64,000 bases of DNA from Bacteroidaceae bacterium (GCA_017615125.1 JAGAAS010000042.1:1-64000); one strand, 5' to 3'; numbered from the stretch's first letter, positions 1 through 8,020 are shown. Notes: generated by a model not told the origin, from the sequence alone. Translations and numbers: made by a program.

Positions 1-186
1 CATCTCTACAAACCCTCCGGGAAGCTTCATCTCCTCCACACAGTGGAGTCCCACTGCAATGAAGAATAGCGAAATGACCTGCTGACCGGCCGTCATTGAC
101 GGCCAGCAGAATATGGCATGCAGGGCGACACTGACCGCGAGCCCCATCATAATCCAGAAATTGTTTTTTACCAAGAACTTTTTCAT
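1..186 (-). CDS. HXXEE-type membrane protein, 3' end outside window
   Basis: The reverse strand reads from ATG at 184-186 to the window edge without a stop, giving 62 residues beginning MKKFLVKNNFW. There is a hydrophobic N-terminal segment (WIMMGLAVSVALHAIFCW) and a second one that runs into LHCVEE, which matches the H-x-x-E-E signature naming the HXXEE family of small multi-pass membrane proteins of unknown function. The protein is cut by the window edge, so total length cannot be judged. It starts 15 bases after the stop of the small reading frame at 201-329, so the two may be co-transcribed. The family call rests on one short motif plus hydrophobicity. Confidence 0.6.
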   Translation of the reverse strand, partial: MKKFLVKNNFWIMMGLAVSVALHAIFCWPSMTAGQQVISLFFIAVGLHCVEEMKLPGGFVEM

Positions 187-200
187 ACGAGACTACTTGT

Positions 201-329
201 CTATTTACTGAAACGATTTTTGAGCATTGCCTTGGCGAGTTTCGGCATATCGGTGAGTTTGTTGCCGAAAACCCTCTGGACTCCCGCTTCCAGCATAGCA
301 AAGCCGAAGAGGAACCAGGGGAGATGCAA
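201..329 (-). CDS. Possible small membrane-protein reading frame without a clear start
   Basis: The reverse strand carries an open frame ending at TAG 201-203 that reads like protein: a hydrophobic stretch LHLPWFLFGFAML followed by a basic tail ending KNRFSK. The only ATG (294-296) would give 31 residues; a TTG at 327-329 gives 42. The open frame extends further upstream into the terminator hairpin at 361-397 but has no ATG there. It may be a short real gene with an alternative start, or the remnant of a longer gene whose 5' end was lost. It lies 15 bases upstream of the HXXEE gene, in the same direction. I do not recognise a family. Confidence 0.3.
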   Translation of the reverse strand: MHLPWFLFGFAMLEAGVQRVFGNKLTDMPKLAKAMLKNRFSK

Positions 330-360
330 CTGCCGGAGGATTATTCCCTCCGTGCCTATG

Positions 361-397
361 AAAAAACGAGCGAGGGGCTCTGTTGCTGAGCCCCTCG
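361..397 (-). terminator. Intrinsic terminator after the OmpH-like gene
   Basis: A 10-base perfect stem (CGAGGGGCTC at 371-380 with GAGCCCCTCG at 388-397) is followed on the reverse strand by a run of six T (361-366). It lies 19 bases past the ompH-like stop. Confidence 0.85.
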
Positions 398-416
398 GGT
401 GATGTGTGTCAGGATG

Positions 417-1004
417 TTATTTTGCGTAGCGGGCGTTGAGTCCGTCCACTACCTCCTGGGTGATGTTCATGGCCTCGTCGGCATAGAGGATGTTGTCGCC
501 TATGCGGCTGAGGATGAGCGTGTAGCGATGGTCGGCATTGTAGACCTTGAGGAACGAGTTGATGGAGTCGCGGATGATCTGGTCGTTCTTGGCGCTCTCG
601 GCAGCAAACTCGTTGGTGAGCCTCTCCTGCTTGGCCTGCAGGTCCTGCTGCTTCTTCATGATGCGGTTGTACTCCGACTCGGCACGCTCGCGCGACACGA
701 AGGCGTTGTTGTCAACCTTGCTCTGGAACTGCTCCATCTCCTTCTGCAGGGCGGCAGCTTCCTTGTTGAGCTGGGCGGTGATGTTCTCGCGCTTGTTGAT
801 CATGTCCTCGTTGAGCGACATCCAGAAGTCGTAGCTCGTGAGCAGCGTGTCGATGTTGACATAGGCGATGCGCAGGCCGGTAGCGCAGCTATCGGTGTCG
901 GCGGCAGCAGCGGCGGTGCCAGCTGCGTTGGGGTTGCACCCGGTAAGACTCAGCATCACTACGGATGCCACAACAGCCATGAAGGCGATACGGAATGATT
1001 TCAT
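417..1004 (-). CDS. OmpH/Skp-family periplasmic chaperone-like lipoprotein
   Basis: 195 residues. It begins with a lipoprotein signal ending LSLTGC (lipidated Cys at residue 23), followed by an Ala-rich linker and a YVNIDTLL strand. Next comes a long heptad-rich coiled coil (residues about 65-145, with QLNKEAAALQKEME and KKQQDLQAKQERL) and a C-terminal strand segment DHRYTLILSRIGDNILYADEAMNIT. This strand/long helical hairpin/strand plan is that of OmpH/Skp chaperones, which hold unfolded outer-membrane proteins in the periplasm. Family members are often plain secreted proteins; lipid anchoring is common in Bacteroidetes versions. A small membrane protein gene sits 42 bases upstream and both probably use the promoter at 1301-1331. 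Chaperone activity is inferred from the family. Confidence 0.85.
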   Translation of the reverse strand: MKSFRIAFMAVVASVVMLSLTGCNPNAAGTAAAAADTDSCATGLRIAYVNIDTLLTSYDFWMSLNEDMINKRENITAQLNKEAAALQKEMEQFQSKVDNNAFVSRERAESEYNRIMKKQQDLQAKQERLTNEFAAESAKNDQIIRDSINSFLKVYNADHRYTLILSRIGDNILYADEAMNITQEVVDGLNARYAK

Positions 1005-1046
1005 TGTTTCCTTTCTAATGATTTATAATTCGTTTTTCTTCTTTTG

Positions 1047-1271
1047 TTATTGTTCCTCTTTCTTGCTTTTCTCGTCCACAGCCATGGGGTTCTTCAGGCG
1101 TGCCTCGAAGTCCTGAGCCTGCACGCAGTGGATGCCTCGCTTGCGCAAGGCCTTGCTCTGCCCTATGTGCTGGCTGCGGAAGGTGCCGTTCCGTTTCAGT
1201 AGGATGTTCACGCAAAACAGGATCATTGCGAAAGCGAGAAATCCGACGGAAAAAAGCATAGTCTTAATCAT
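1047..1271 (-). CDS. Small single-pass membrane protein, unknown function
   Basis: 74 residues: one N-terminal membrane helix (residues 4-25, MLFSVGFLAFAMILFCVNILL), then a basic soluble segment containing SQHIGQSKALRKRGIHCVQAQD and a charged tail. The arrangement suggests an N-out or signal-anchored peptide with a conserved-looking GQSKALRKRGIHC box. I recall similar short hypothetical proteins in Bacteroidales but cannot name a function. It is the first gene after a near-perfect Bacteroidetes promoter (1301-1331) and lies directly upstream of the OmpH-like gene, so envelope biogenesis is a guess from context only. Confidence 0.7.
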   Translation of the reverse strand: MIKTMLFSVGFLAFAMILFCVNILLKRNGTFRSQHIGQSKALRKRGIHCVQAQDFEARLKNPMAVDEKSKKEEQ

Positions 1272-1300
1272 TTTCTATATCTTTGCCGTGAAAATGCATG

Positions 1301-1331
1301 CAAAGGTAGTGCAAGGCAAGCGAAAGACAAA
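1301..1331 (-). promoter_or_regulatory. Bacteroidetes-type promoter for the small membrane protein/OmpH genes
   Basis: On the reverse strand TTTG (1328-1331) is followed after 19 bases by TACCTTTG (1301-1308), matching the -33/-7 consensus. The gene start is 29 bases downstream of the -7 element. The rest of the 1272-1568 gap shows no second clear promoter; an isolated TATTTTTG at 1343-1350 faces pepD without a matching TTTG. Confidence 0.8.
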
Positions 1332-1568
1332 ATAATTTAGTTTATTTTTGGATTTCAGCACCCCTACCTGCCTAAAAAAGAGCGGAAAACGGGCAACAGA
1401 GCCGGAAACGCCCCTCCTTGCCGCCGTTTTTCGGGAAAAGGGGCTGGGCGGCACCCCTCTCCCCCGTGAGGGCAAATCCGTCCGGCGGAACAATAAAACG
1501 CCCTCTTCCGACGTTATCAATAATAAAAACGAACAGAAGGAAAAACCTAAAAAAATAAAAACATCATC

Positions 1569-3041
1569 ATGAGTACATCAAAGCTGAAGCCTGCAAGGCT
1601 GTTTGAGATTTTTGAAGAGATTTGTCAAGTGCCCCGCCCCTCGAAGCACGAAGAGAAGATATCCGCCTTCCTCGCCGACTACGGACGACGCCACGGACTG
1701 GAGACGAAGGTCGACGCTGTAGGCAACGTCGCCATCAGCGCGCCTGCCACGCCCGGCATGGAGAACCGCAAGGCCATCATCCTCCAGGCACACATGGACA
1801 TGGTGTGCGAGGCCAACCGCGGCGTCAAGCACGACTTCATGACCGACCCCATCGAGACCTGCGTCGAGGGCGACTGGCTCCGCGCCAAGGGCACCACGCT
1901 GGGTGCCGACGACGGCATAGGCGTCGCTGCTGCCCTCGCCGTGCTCACCGACAAGAAGCTCCGCCACGGACCCGTGCAGGCTGTCTTCACCGTCGATGAG
2001 GAGACAGGGCTCACAGGCGCTGAGGCCATGAAGAGCGGCTTCATGCAGGGCGACATCCTCCTCAACCTCGACTCCGAGGACGAGGGCGAGATGTTCATCG
2101 GCTGCGCCGGAGGCTGCCGCACCGACGCCCGCTTCCGCTTCGACTGGACGAAGGTGCCCGAGGGACAGTTCTTCTTCACCCTCACCGTCGATAAGCTCAT
2201 GGGAGGCCATAGCGGCGACGACATCAACAAGGGGCACGCCAATGCCAACAAGGTGCTCAACCGCCTGCTCTGCCGCCTCAACGAGAAGTTCGGCATCTCG
2301 CTCTGCCACATCGAGGGCGGCAACAAGCACAACGCCATCCCCCGCGAGGCCTGCGCCGTCTGCGCCATCGACAAGAAGTTCAAGGAGGCCCTCTCCGCCG
2401 AGGTCAACCTCTTCGCTGCCGAGGTGCAGGCCGAGTTCGCCGCTGTCGAGAGCACCGTCAACATCACCCTCGCCTCCACCAAGGCACAGGAGATGTGCAT
2501 CGACGCCGACACCGCCCACCGCTTCCTGCTCGCCTGCTACGCGGTGTTCAACGGCGTGTTCGCCATGAACTTCGACGTCCCCGGCCTCGTCGAGACCTCC
2601 AGCAACCTCGCCTCCATCCGCATCGAGGAGGGCGAGTCGCCCTACCAGGGTGTCATCCACATCGTCCTCAGCCAGCGCAGCTCCACCATGAGCGGCCGTC
2701 ACGACGTCACCCATGCCGTGTGCGCCTGCTTCCGCCTGGCAGGGGCCGAGACGGAGACCGGCGAGGGCTACCCCGGCTGGAAGCCCAATGCCGACAGCGA
2801 GATCCTCAAGGTCGCCGTCAAGACGTACGTCGACCTCTTCGGCAAGGAGCCCAAAGTAAAAGCCATCCACGCAGGCCTCGAGTGCGGACTGTTCGTCGAG
2901 AAGTACCCGGGACTCGACATGATCTCCTTCGGTCCTACCCTCCGCGGCGTCCACAGCCCCGACGAGCGGCTGCTCATCCCCACCGCCGACCTCTTCTGGC
3001 GCCATCTCGTCGCCATCCTCGAGAACGCCCCCGAGAAGTAG
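1569..3041 (+). CDS. pepD: Aminoacyl-histidine dipeptidase (Xaa-His dipeptidase, M20 family)
   Basis: 490 residues, the usual PepD length. It hydrolyses Xaa-His dipeptides in the cytoplasm with two zinc ions. Visible M20 landmarks are QAHMDMVCE (first zinc ligand His75, Asp77), GADDGIGVAAALA (bridging Asp about 115), VDEETGLTGAEAM (catalytic Glu144/145), LDSEDEGEMF, the GGHSGDDI lid-domain motif near residue 210, and a C-terminal GPTLRGVHSPDE with the last His ligand. No signal peptide. Codon use is strongly GC-rich in third positions, like the lipoprotein gene that starts 24 bases after the stop. The ATG at 1569 is preceded by an A-rich leader without a clear Shine-Dalgarno, which is usual in this phylum. 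Confidence 0.95.
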   Translation: MSTSKLKPARLFEIFEEICQVPRPSKHEEKISAFLADYGRRHGLETKVDAVGNVAISAPATPGMENRKAIILQAHMDMVCEANRGVKHDFMTDPIETCVEGDWLRAKGTTLGADDGIGVAAALAVLTDKKLRHGPVQAVFTVDEETGLTGAEAMKSGFMQGDILLNLDSEDEGEMFIGCAGGCRTDARFRFDWTKVPEGQFFFTLTVDKLMGGHSGDDINKGHANANKVLNRLLCRLNEKFGISLCHIEGGNKHNAIPREACAVCAIDKKFKEALSAEVNLFAAEVQAEFAAVESTVNITLASTKAQEMCIDADTAHRFLLACYAVFNGVFAMNFDVPGLVETSSNLASIRIEEGESPYQGVIHIVLSQRSSTMSGRHDVTHAVCACFRLAGAETETGEGYPGWKPNADSEILKVAVKTYVDLFGKEPKVKAIHAGLECGLFVEKYPGLDMISFGPTLRGVHSPDERLLIPTADLFWRHLVAILENAPEK

Positions 3042-3065
3042 CCCGCCCCCGCCCTCCGTACGCCC

Positions 3066-4556
3066 ATGACCGTCCGTCTGCGTCCCCTTACCGCTCTGGT
3101 AGCCGTCGGCCTCGTGCTGATGGCTACCCTGGCGTGCACCGACGACATGGAGTACTCCCGCGACCCGCGCCACACGCTCACCTTCTCGCACGACACCATC
3201 GCCTTCGACACCCTGTTCACCCACGTGGGCTCGTCCACAGCTGCCTTCAAGGTGCTGAATAAGACCTCCGCCCACCTGCTCCTCAGCGACGTGCGGCTCG
3301 CCGGAGGCTGGCAGTCGCCCTTCCGCGTCAACGTCGACGGGCGCTACGACACGCGCTGGACCGATGTCGAGGTGCGCGCGGGCGACAGCATCTGGGTGTT
3401 CGTCGAGGCCACCCTCCCCGACACCGACGGCGACTATATCTACGCCACCCGCGACTCCCTCCTCTTCACCCTCGCCAGCGGCGTCAGCCAGAAGGTGCTG
3501 CTCACCGCCTCGGGCTGGAACGCCGTCGAGCTGCGGGGCGTCACCCTGCGCACCGACACCACGCTCCTCGGCTCCCGCGCCTATGTCATCTTCGACAGCC
3601 TCGTGGTGTCTGCCGGGCACACGCTCACCGTCGAGCCGGGTACCGTGCTCTGCTTCCACGACCGTGCCTCCCTCCTCGTCGATGGCACCGTCCATGCCGC
3701 AGGCACCCTCGACGAGCCCATCGTCTGGCGTGGCGACCGTCTCGACTACCTCCTCACCAACCTCCCCTACGACCGTGTCGACGGGCAGTGGGGCGGCATC
3801 GCCCTGCGCCGCGGCTCCACGGGCAACGTCTTCACCCATTGCGACATCCACAGCTCCTCCTTCGGCATCCGTGCCGAGGGCAGCGCCGACGCCGAGAGCC
3901 TCCTCACCCTCGAGAACACCACCATCCACAACACCACCCTCCACGGCCTGCAGCTCACGCTCACCAGCGGGCACGCCTACAACTGCCAGTTCACCAATGC
4001 CGGAGGCCACTGCGCCACCCTCCTCGGCGGCACCTTCGACTTCCTCCACTGCACCTTCGCCAACTTCTACTGGCGCTACGGGCAGGGCACCGCCCTCGAC
4101 ATCGCCAACATCCGGGGCGACACCCTCTTCCCCCTCGCCGTCACCTTCACCAACTGCATCGTCACCGGCCGTAGCGCCGACGAGCTCAGCGGGCAGGTCG
4201 TCGAGGTGCGCGACAGCACCGGTGCCGTCACCTCCTCCGCCGACTACCTCTTCTCCCACTCCCTCCTCAACACCCCCCGTGTCGAGAACGACCACTACCA
4301 GCACATCACCTGGGAGAGCCCCGACAGCACCGTCTGGGGCGCCGCCCACTTCGTCAACGCCACCAACATCTACCAGGGCTGCGACTTCCGCCTCCTCCCC
4401 CTCAGCACCGCCCGCGGCATCGGCACCGACGCCTTCCTCTCCCTCTGCCCCCTCGACAAGCTCGGCACCGCCCGCACCGACACCATCGATGCCGGCTGCT
4501 ACCAGCTGCCCCGCAACGGGCAAGTAGAGGAAAATAGCCCAAACTCTAAACTCTAA
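3066..4556 (+). CDS. Surface lipoprotein with right-handed beta-helix repeats
   Basis: 496 residues. An N-terminal signal ends in LATLAC (lipidated Cys at residue 24), followed by an acidic TDDME sequence typical of export to the cell surface in Bacteroidetes. Residues 40-170 look like an immunoglobulin-like domain. Residues about 180-400 show repeated short strands with Asn/Gly/His turns (GTVLCFHDRASLLVDGT, FTHCDIHSSSFGIR, LENTTIHNTTLHGLQ), typical of a parallel beta-helix. No catalytic signature of polysaccharide lyases is evident, so a binding or adhesin role is as likely as an enzyme. The last codons (NSKL and stop) are written by the heptamer array at 4541-4596, so the C-terminus was probably altered by repeat growth. 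It may be co-transcribed with pepD. Confidence 0.7.
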   Translation: MTVRLRPLTALVAVGLVLMATLACTDDMEYSRDPRHTLTFSHDTIAFDTLFTHVGSSTAAFKVLNKTSAHLLLSDVRLAGGWQSPFRVNVDGRYDTRWTDVEVRAGDSIWVFVEATLPDTDGDYIYATRDSLLFTLASGVSQKVLLTASGWNAVELRGVTLRTDTTLLGSRAYVIFDSLVVSAGHTLTVEPGTVLCFHDRASLLVDGTVHAAGTLDEPIVWRGDRLDYLLTNLPYDRVDGQWGGIALRRGSTGNVFTHCDIHSSSFGIRAEGSADAESLLTLENTTIHNTTLHGLQLTLTSGHAYNCQFTNAGGHCATLLGGTFDFLHCTFANFYWRYGQGTALDIANIRGDTLFPLAVTFTNCIVTGRSADELSGQVVEVRDSTGAVTSSADYLFSHSLLNTPRVENDHYQHITWESPDSTVWGAAHFVNATNIYQGCDFRLLPLSTARGIGTDAFLSLCPLDKLGTARTDTIDAGCYQLPRNGQVEENSPNSKL

Positions 4557-4596
4557 ACTCTAAACTCTCAACTCTTAACTCTCAACTCTAAACTCC
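4541..4596 (+). repeat. Heptanucleotide tandem array, eight AACTCTA-type units
   Basis: Eight contiguous 7-base units: four AAACTCT, then CAACTCT, TAACTCT, CAACTCT, and AAACTCC. The stop codon of the lipoprotein gene (4554-4556) lies in the second and third units. Confidence 0.95.
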
Positions 4597-4613
4597 CCCT
4601 CCTTCCTCCGTCC

Positions 4614-4654
4614 TTATTAGCCCCTTAGCCTTTGGCCTTATTAGCCCCTTAGCC
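4614..4654 (+). repeat. 24-base tandem duplication
   Basis: TTATTAGCCCCTTAGCC occurs at 4614-4630 and again at 4638-4654, separated by TTTGGCC, giving a 24-base period. Confidence 0.9.
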
Positions 4655-4914
4655 ATCAACGTGTTTTCTTTGTTTTTCTTCCCGTAAGGGCAGCAATCCA
4701 AGGATTGCCCCGGGATGTCGGAGCGCAGGGCGGAAGCGAGCTTCCATCCCCATGCACGACGGCAGCACAGGAAGAGCGCGTCAGCGCCCCCCTTCGGGAA
4801 GGGTTTTCAATGTTTTTGTTGAAAGTCGTTGCTATCGCCATCGTAGCGAAGCGTATCGTAATGAAAAGTATCGTAGGCGATGAATCGCCGTATCGTTTTA
4901 ATCAGTTCCACGAT
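4655..4914. other. Intergenic stretch with inverted repeats and TATCG motifs
   Basis: No gene found. It lies between the convergent lipoprotein and endonuclease genes. It holds GGCAGCAATCC/GGATTGCC as an inverted repeat (4689-4709) and several TATCG/ATCG units at 4829-4896 resembling the hexamer microsatellite inside the neighbouring endonuclease gene. Confidence 0.5.
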
Positions 4915-6117
4915 TCACCAAGAGATCTCCACCCTCACGTACACCGGCAGGTGATCGCTGTAGCCACCCCAGTAGCGGGGACCCTGGTACGTGCGCCGCG
5001 GGCGGTAGCCCCCGTACAGCGGCTCGCGCTCCAGCACGAACGGCTCGCTGAACACCTGCGCCCCCTCCGCCGCGACGTGCACCGACGACGCCTCGTCCAG
5101 TAGCGACGGCGACACCAGCAGCTGATCCAGCTGCTCCCATCGGCCACGGTAGCGGTACGTGCCCCCCAGCGAGCGTGTCACGTTCTCCAGCGGCAGTGAC
5201 TGCACCGCCTCCCCCTCCGGCGTCTCGTTGAGGTCGCCCATCACCACGATGTACGCCTGCGGGCATACCGTCCGGATGGAGTCCACCAGCCCCGTCACCA
5301 CGTCCGCAGCCCTCTGGCGCAACGGCTCCGTGCGTCTCCTCCCCTCCAGGCGGCTCGGCCAGTGGCAGACGACCACGTGCAGCGTGTCGCCGTTCGTCAG
5401 CTCCCCCCACGCATACAGGATGGGACGCGCATGCGCCTCTGCGCGCACCTCCCTCACCGGCACCGGGCACGCCCTCGTGCCCAGCAGGTGGAACAGGCTC
5501 GGACGGTACATCAGCGCGATGTCTATCCCTCGCGGGTCGTCGCCCTCGCTCATCACGTAGCGGTAGCCCGCGCCGCGCAGCAGCGAGTGTCCGGTCAGGA
5601 GTGTCATCACGCTGTCGTTCTCCACCTCCGCCAGCCCCACCAGCATCGGTGCCACGTCCGTCCCGATGGCCGTCACCACCTGGGCGATGTGTCGCACCTT
5701 CTCCTGCATCCTCCACGGCGTCCACCGCCGCCGTCCCTCCGGCAAGAACTCGTAGTCGTCGCGCAGCGAGTCGTGCCGGCAGTCGAACAAGTTCTCCACG
5801 TTGTAGAACACCACTTTCGCACCCATCCCCTCCTGCGCCGCCAGGCAAGCACCGCCAGCCGAAGGGCCAAAAGGCGAAGAACTATCGTTATCGTTTTTGC
5901 TATGACTAACGCTAAGGCTATGGCTATGGCTATCGCTAAGGCTGGCAAATAAGGCCAAAGGGCCAAAAGGCGAAGGGCTATCGCTATCGTTATCGTGGGT
6001 GCGAAGCACCGTATCGTTATCGTTTTTGCTATCGCTATGGCTACCTAGCGAAGGGCACACACCGCCTAGCAGCAGGCAGAGCAGCACGACAAGGAAACTC
6101 TTTTTACGGCACATCAT
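4915..6117 (-). CDS. Exported endonuclease/exonuclease/phosphatase-family protein
   Basis: Reading from ATG at 6115-6117 gives 400 residues: signal peptide MMCRKKSFLVVLLCLLLGG, then a Ser/Asp/Asn/His low-complexity segment of about 75 residues with two SPFGP blocks, then a catalytic domain. The domain shows the EEP motifs NVENLFD, LAEVEND, CHWPSRL, VMGDLNETPEG and the C-terminal GYSDHLPVYV. Such enzymes cut DNA, RNA or phosphodiesters with Mg2+; the substrate cannot be told here. AAGAAGGA lies 7 bases before the chosen start. An in-frame ATG at 6154-6156, inside a dispersed repeat, would add 13 residues (MEKETFFFKKEQS) and is possible. A longer open frame reaching 6426 is rejected because it overlaps rlmH. 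The low-complexity linker is encoded by hexamer repeats (5866-6050). Confidence 0.8.
   Translation of the reverse strand: MMCRKKSFLVVLLCLLLGGVCPSLGSHSDSKNDNDTVLRTHDNDSDSPSPFGPLALFASLSDSHSHSLSVSHSKNDNDSSSPFGPSAGGACLAAQEGMGAKVVFYNVENLFDCRHDSLRDDYEFLPEGRRRWTPWRMQEKVRHIAQVVTAIGTDVAPMLVGLAEVENDSVMTLLTGHSLLRGAGYRYVMSEGDDPRGIDIALMYRPSLFHLLGTRACPVPVREVRAEAHARPILYAWGELTNGDTLHVVVCHWPSRLEGRRRTEPLRQRAADVVTGLVDSIRTVCPQAYIVVMGDLNETPEGEAVQSLPLENVTRSLGGTYRYRGRWEQLDQLLVSPSLLDEASSVHVAAEGAQVFSEPFVLEREPLYGGYRPRRTYQGPRYWGGYSDHLPVYVRVEISW
5866..6050 (+). repeat. CTATCG/TTATCG hexamer microsatellite inside a gene
   Basis: Degenerate six-base units (CTATCG, TTATCG, CTATGG, CTAAGG) and two copies of GGCCAAAAGGCGAAG encode the Ser-Asp-Asn-His linker of the exported nuclease. 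Six-base units keep the frame, so length changes alter linker size only. Confidence 0.85.
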
Positions 6118-6123
6118 CGATTG

Positions 6124-6206
6124 TTCCTTCTTGAAAAAAAACGTTTCCTTCTCCATACAGCAAGATTCCTTTCTCCAAAATGAATTATCCCTTCTCGAAA
6201 CGGAAA
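6124..6206 (-). repeat. Diverged copy of the purine-rich dispersed repeat (copy E)
   Basis: On the reverse strand AAGGAATCTTGCTGTATGG is followed by AGAAGGAAACG and flanked by GAGAAGGG and T/A runs. It aligns with the sharper copies at 31478, 50144, 56087 and 62620. Its ATG (6154-6156) is in frame with the exported nuclease gene. Confidence 0.6.
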
Positions 6207-6212
6207 CCTCTT

Positions 6213-6686
6213 TTATCCGTGGTGGTAGGGTTGGTTGTGGAGGATGGTGAGGGCGCGGTAGAGCTGTTCGGTGAAGATGAGGCGCACCATCTGGTGGGAG
6301 AAGGTCATGGGTGAGAGGGAGAGCCGGGCGTGGGCGGCGTCGTAGACGGCGGGTGAGAAGCCGTAGGGGCCTCCGATGATGAAGACGAGGCGGCGGGGGA
6401 CGGTGTTCATGCGCTGCTGGAGCCACTGGGCAAAGGCTGCGGAGGTGTAGGTGCGGCCTGCCTCGTCGAGGAGGACGACGTAGTCGCCGGGCTGGAGCTG
6501 GCGGAGGAGCTGCTCGCCCTCGAGCTGGCGCTGCTGGTCGTGGGTGAGGTGGCGGACGTCGCGGATGTCGGGGAGCTCGCGTACCTCGAGGGGGAGGTAG
6601 TGGGCGGCGCGGGCGACGTAGTCGTCGACGGCGGTGCGGAGGTAGCGGTCGTCGGTCTTGCCTACGGCGAGGAGGAGGATTTTCAT
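6213..6686 (-). CDS. rlmH: 23S rRNA (pseudouridine-1915-N3)-methyltransferase
   Basis: 157 residues, the standard length of RlmH. The protein starts MKILLLAVGKTDD and carries the SPOUT-fold cofactor region LVFIIGGPYGF (residues 100-110) and the C-terminal SLSPMTFSHQMVRLIFTEQLYRA block that forms the trefoil knot and active site. RlmH uses S-adenosylmethionine to methylate a pseudouridine of helix 69 in the assembled ribosome. The ATG at 6684-6686 overlaps the TGA of the YihY gene, so the two are translationally coupled. Long open frames on both strands through this GC-rich region are shadows. Confidence 0.95.
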   Translation of the reverse strand: MKILLLAVGKTDDRYLRTAVDDYVARAAHYLPLEVRELPDIRDVRHLTHDQQRQLEGEQLLRQLQPGDYVVLLDEAGRTYTSAAFAQWLQQRMNTVPRRLVFIIGGPYGFSPAVYDAAHARLSLSPMTFSHQMVRLIFTEQLYRALTILHNQPYHHG

Positions 6687-8020
6687 GGCTGGAGGTCCTT
6701 GACGAGGAGCTCGCTCTCGGCGTTGTACATGCCCTCCTTGCTGCGCATGAGCGCTTGCCACTGGGGGCTGAACTTCTGGGCGTAGTCGGTCTTGAAGTCC
6801 TCGCTGCCGCTGGTGTCGAGGGTGCGGAGGACGTAGCCGACGGTGAGCTGGTTGATGTCCATGGTGGGCATGTAGCGGTAGTTGTCGGACTTGGCGTCGG
6901 GGTCGCCGACGGAGCAGATGAGGCCGTCGTCCTCGAGCTCGTTGATGACCTTGCCGGCGAGGCGGAAGGGGATGTCGGCCTCGGAGGCGAGCTCGGGGAG
7001 GTTGTAGGGTTGTCCGCCCTCCTCGAAGCGCTTGCAGATGAGCGACATGAAGAGGACGCAGGAGAAGTCGTAGAAGCGGTTGCTGACGTTCTCGACGTCC
7101 TGGCTGAAGCTGTACTGCCGTATGTTCTGGCTGACGTAGGTGAGCTCGACGCCGAAGAGGACGATGCACCAGGCGATGTTGATGAAGAAGAGGATGAGGG
7201 GTATGGCGGCGAAGGAGCCGTAGATGGCGTTGTAGGCGGAGATCTTGACCTGCACGTTGATGTAGAAGTAGAAGAAGGCCTGGAAGAGGATGCCCATGAG
7301 CATGCCGGGGACGATGGCGTGGCGGAACTGCACCTTGGTGTTGGGGAAGAAGATGTACATGCCGGTGAAGATGAGTCCCATGAGGATGTAGGGCGTGGCC
7401 TTGATGGCGAAGCTCATGAAGGTGCTGAGGAAGAGGAGTCCCTCGAGTCCCTGGTAGACCTGCGTCATGAAGATGGACCATCCGCTGATGAGGATGAGGA
7501 TGATGGGCAGGAGGAGGAACATGGAGAAGTAGTCGGTGATCTTGCGGAAGTAGCTGCGCTGCTTGCGCACGCCCCAGATCATGTTCATGCTCTGCTCGAT
7601 GTTGCCCGTGAGGCTGATGATGGCCCAGAGGAGGACGAAGAGGCCTACGCCGACGAAGACGCCGCTGTGGGTGTGCTCGAGGTAGGAGTCGATGAACGAG
7701 AGGATGGTGTCGACGGTGTTGCCTCCGACGGCGATGCCCTTGCGGAGGAGCGACTCCATGAGGTTGGAGAAGCCGAAGCCCTTGGCGATGGCGAAGAGGA
7801 GGGCGAGGATGGGGACGATGGAGAAGAGGGTGGAATAGGTGAGCGCCTTGGCGCGCATCTGCACGCGGTCGCCGGCGTAGCGGTTGATGGAGAGGTAGAT
7901 CACCTTGAGCAGGTAGTTGCGGTTGTACTGTCCGCGCGTCACCTCGGTGTCCTTGACGCGCCAGACGGAGCGGGTGAGGAAGGTGACGATGCGTTTGACG
8001 TTGTCTATCAGAAAAGCCAT
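6683..8020 (-). CDS. YihY/BrkB-family inner-membrane protein with winged-helix tail
   Basis: 445 residues. Residues about 55-310 hold the YihY/BrkB module: GDRVQMRAKALTYSTLFSIVPILALLFAIAKGFG, further membrane helices (VFVGVGLFVLLWAIISLTGNIE; FSMFLLLPIILILISGWSIF; ATPYILMGLIFTGMYIFF), and the signature near IYGSFAAIPLILFFINIAWCIVLFGVELTYV. The C-terminal 130 residues look like a winged helix (LPELASEADIPFRLAGKVINELEDDGLI). Some family members were wrongly called RNase BN; the true role is unknown (transport or export has been proposed). It lies about 50 bases downstream of RNase P RNA in the same direction and overlaps rlmH by four bases, so it may depend on readthrough from the rnpB promoter. 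Confidence 0.9.
   Translation of the reverse strand: MAFLIDNVKRIVTFLTRSVWRVKDTEVTRGQYNRNYLLKVIYLSINRYAGDRVQMRAKALTYSTLFSIVPILALLFAIAKGFGFSNLMESLLRKGIAVGGNTVDTILSFIDSYLEHTHSGVFVGVGLFVLLWAIISLTGNIEQSMNMIWGVRKQRSYFRKITDYFSMFLLLPIILILISGWSIFMTQVYQGLEGLLFLSTFMSFAIKATPYILMGLIFTGMYIFFPNTKVQFRHAIVPGMLMGILFQAFFYFYINVQVKISAYNAIYGSFAAIPLILFFINIAWCIVLFGVELTYVSQNIRQYSFSQDVENVSNRFYDFSCVLFMSLICKRFEEGGQPYNLPELASEADIPFRLAGKVINELEDDGLICSVGDPDAKSDNYRYMPTMDINQLTVGYVLRTLDTSGSEDFKTDYAQKFSPQWQALMRSKEGMYNAESELLVKDLQP

Noticed and set aside
1578-4523. 981-codon open frame on the reverse strand opposite pepD and the lipoprotein gene
   Set aside because: Antisense shadow in GC-rich DNA: Val/Glu/Gly/Ala-rich, no family features, and both forward genes are clear.
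6118-6426. N-terminal extension of the exported nuclease frame
   Set aside because: Overlaps rlmH out of frame, is Pro/Arg/His-rich, and precedes a good signal peptide with its own Shine-Dalgarno.
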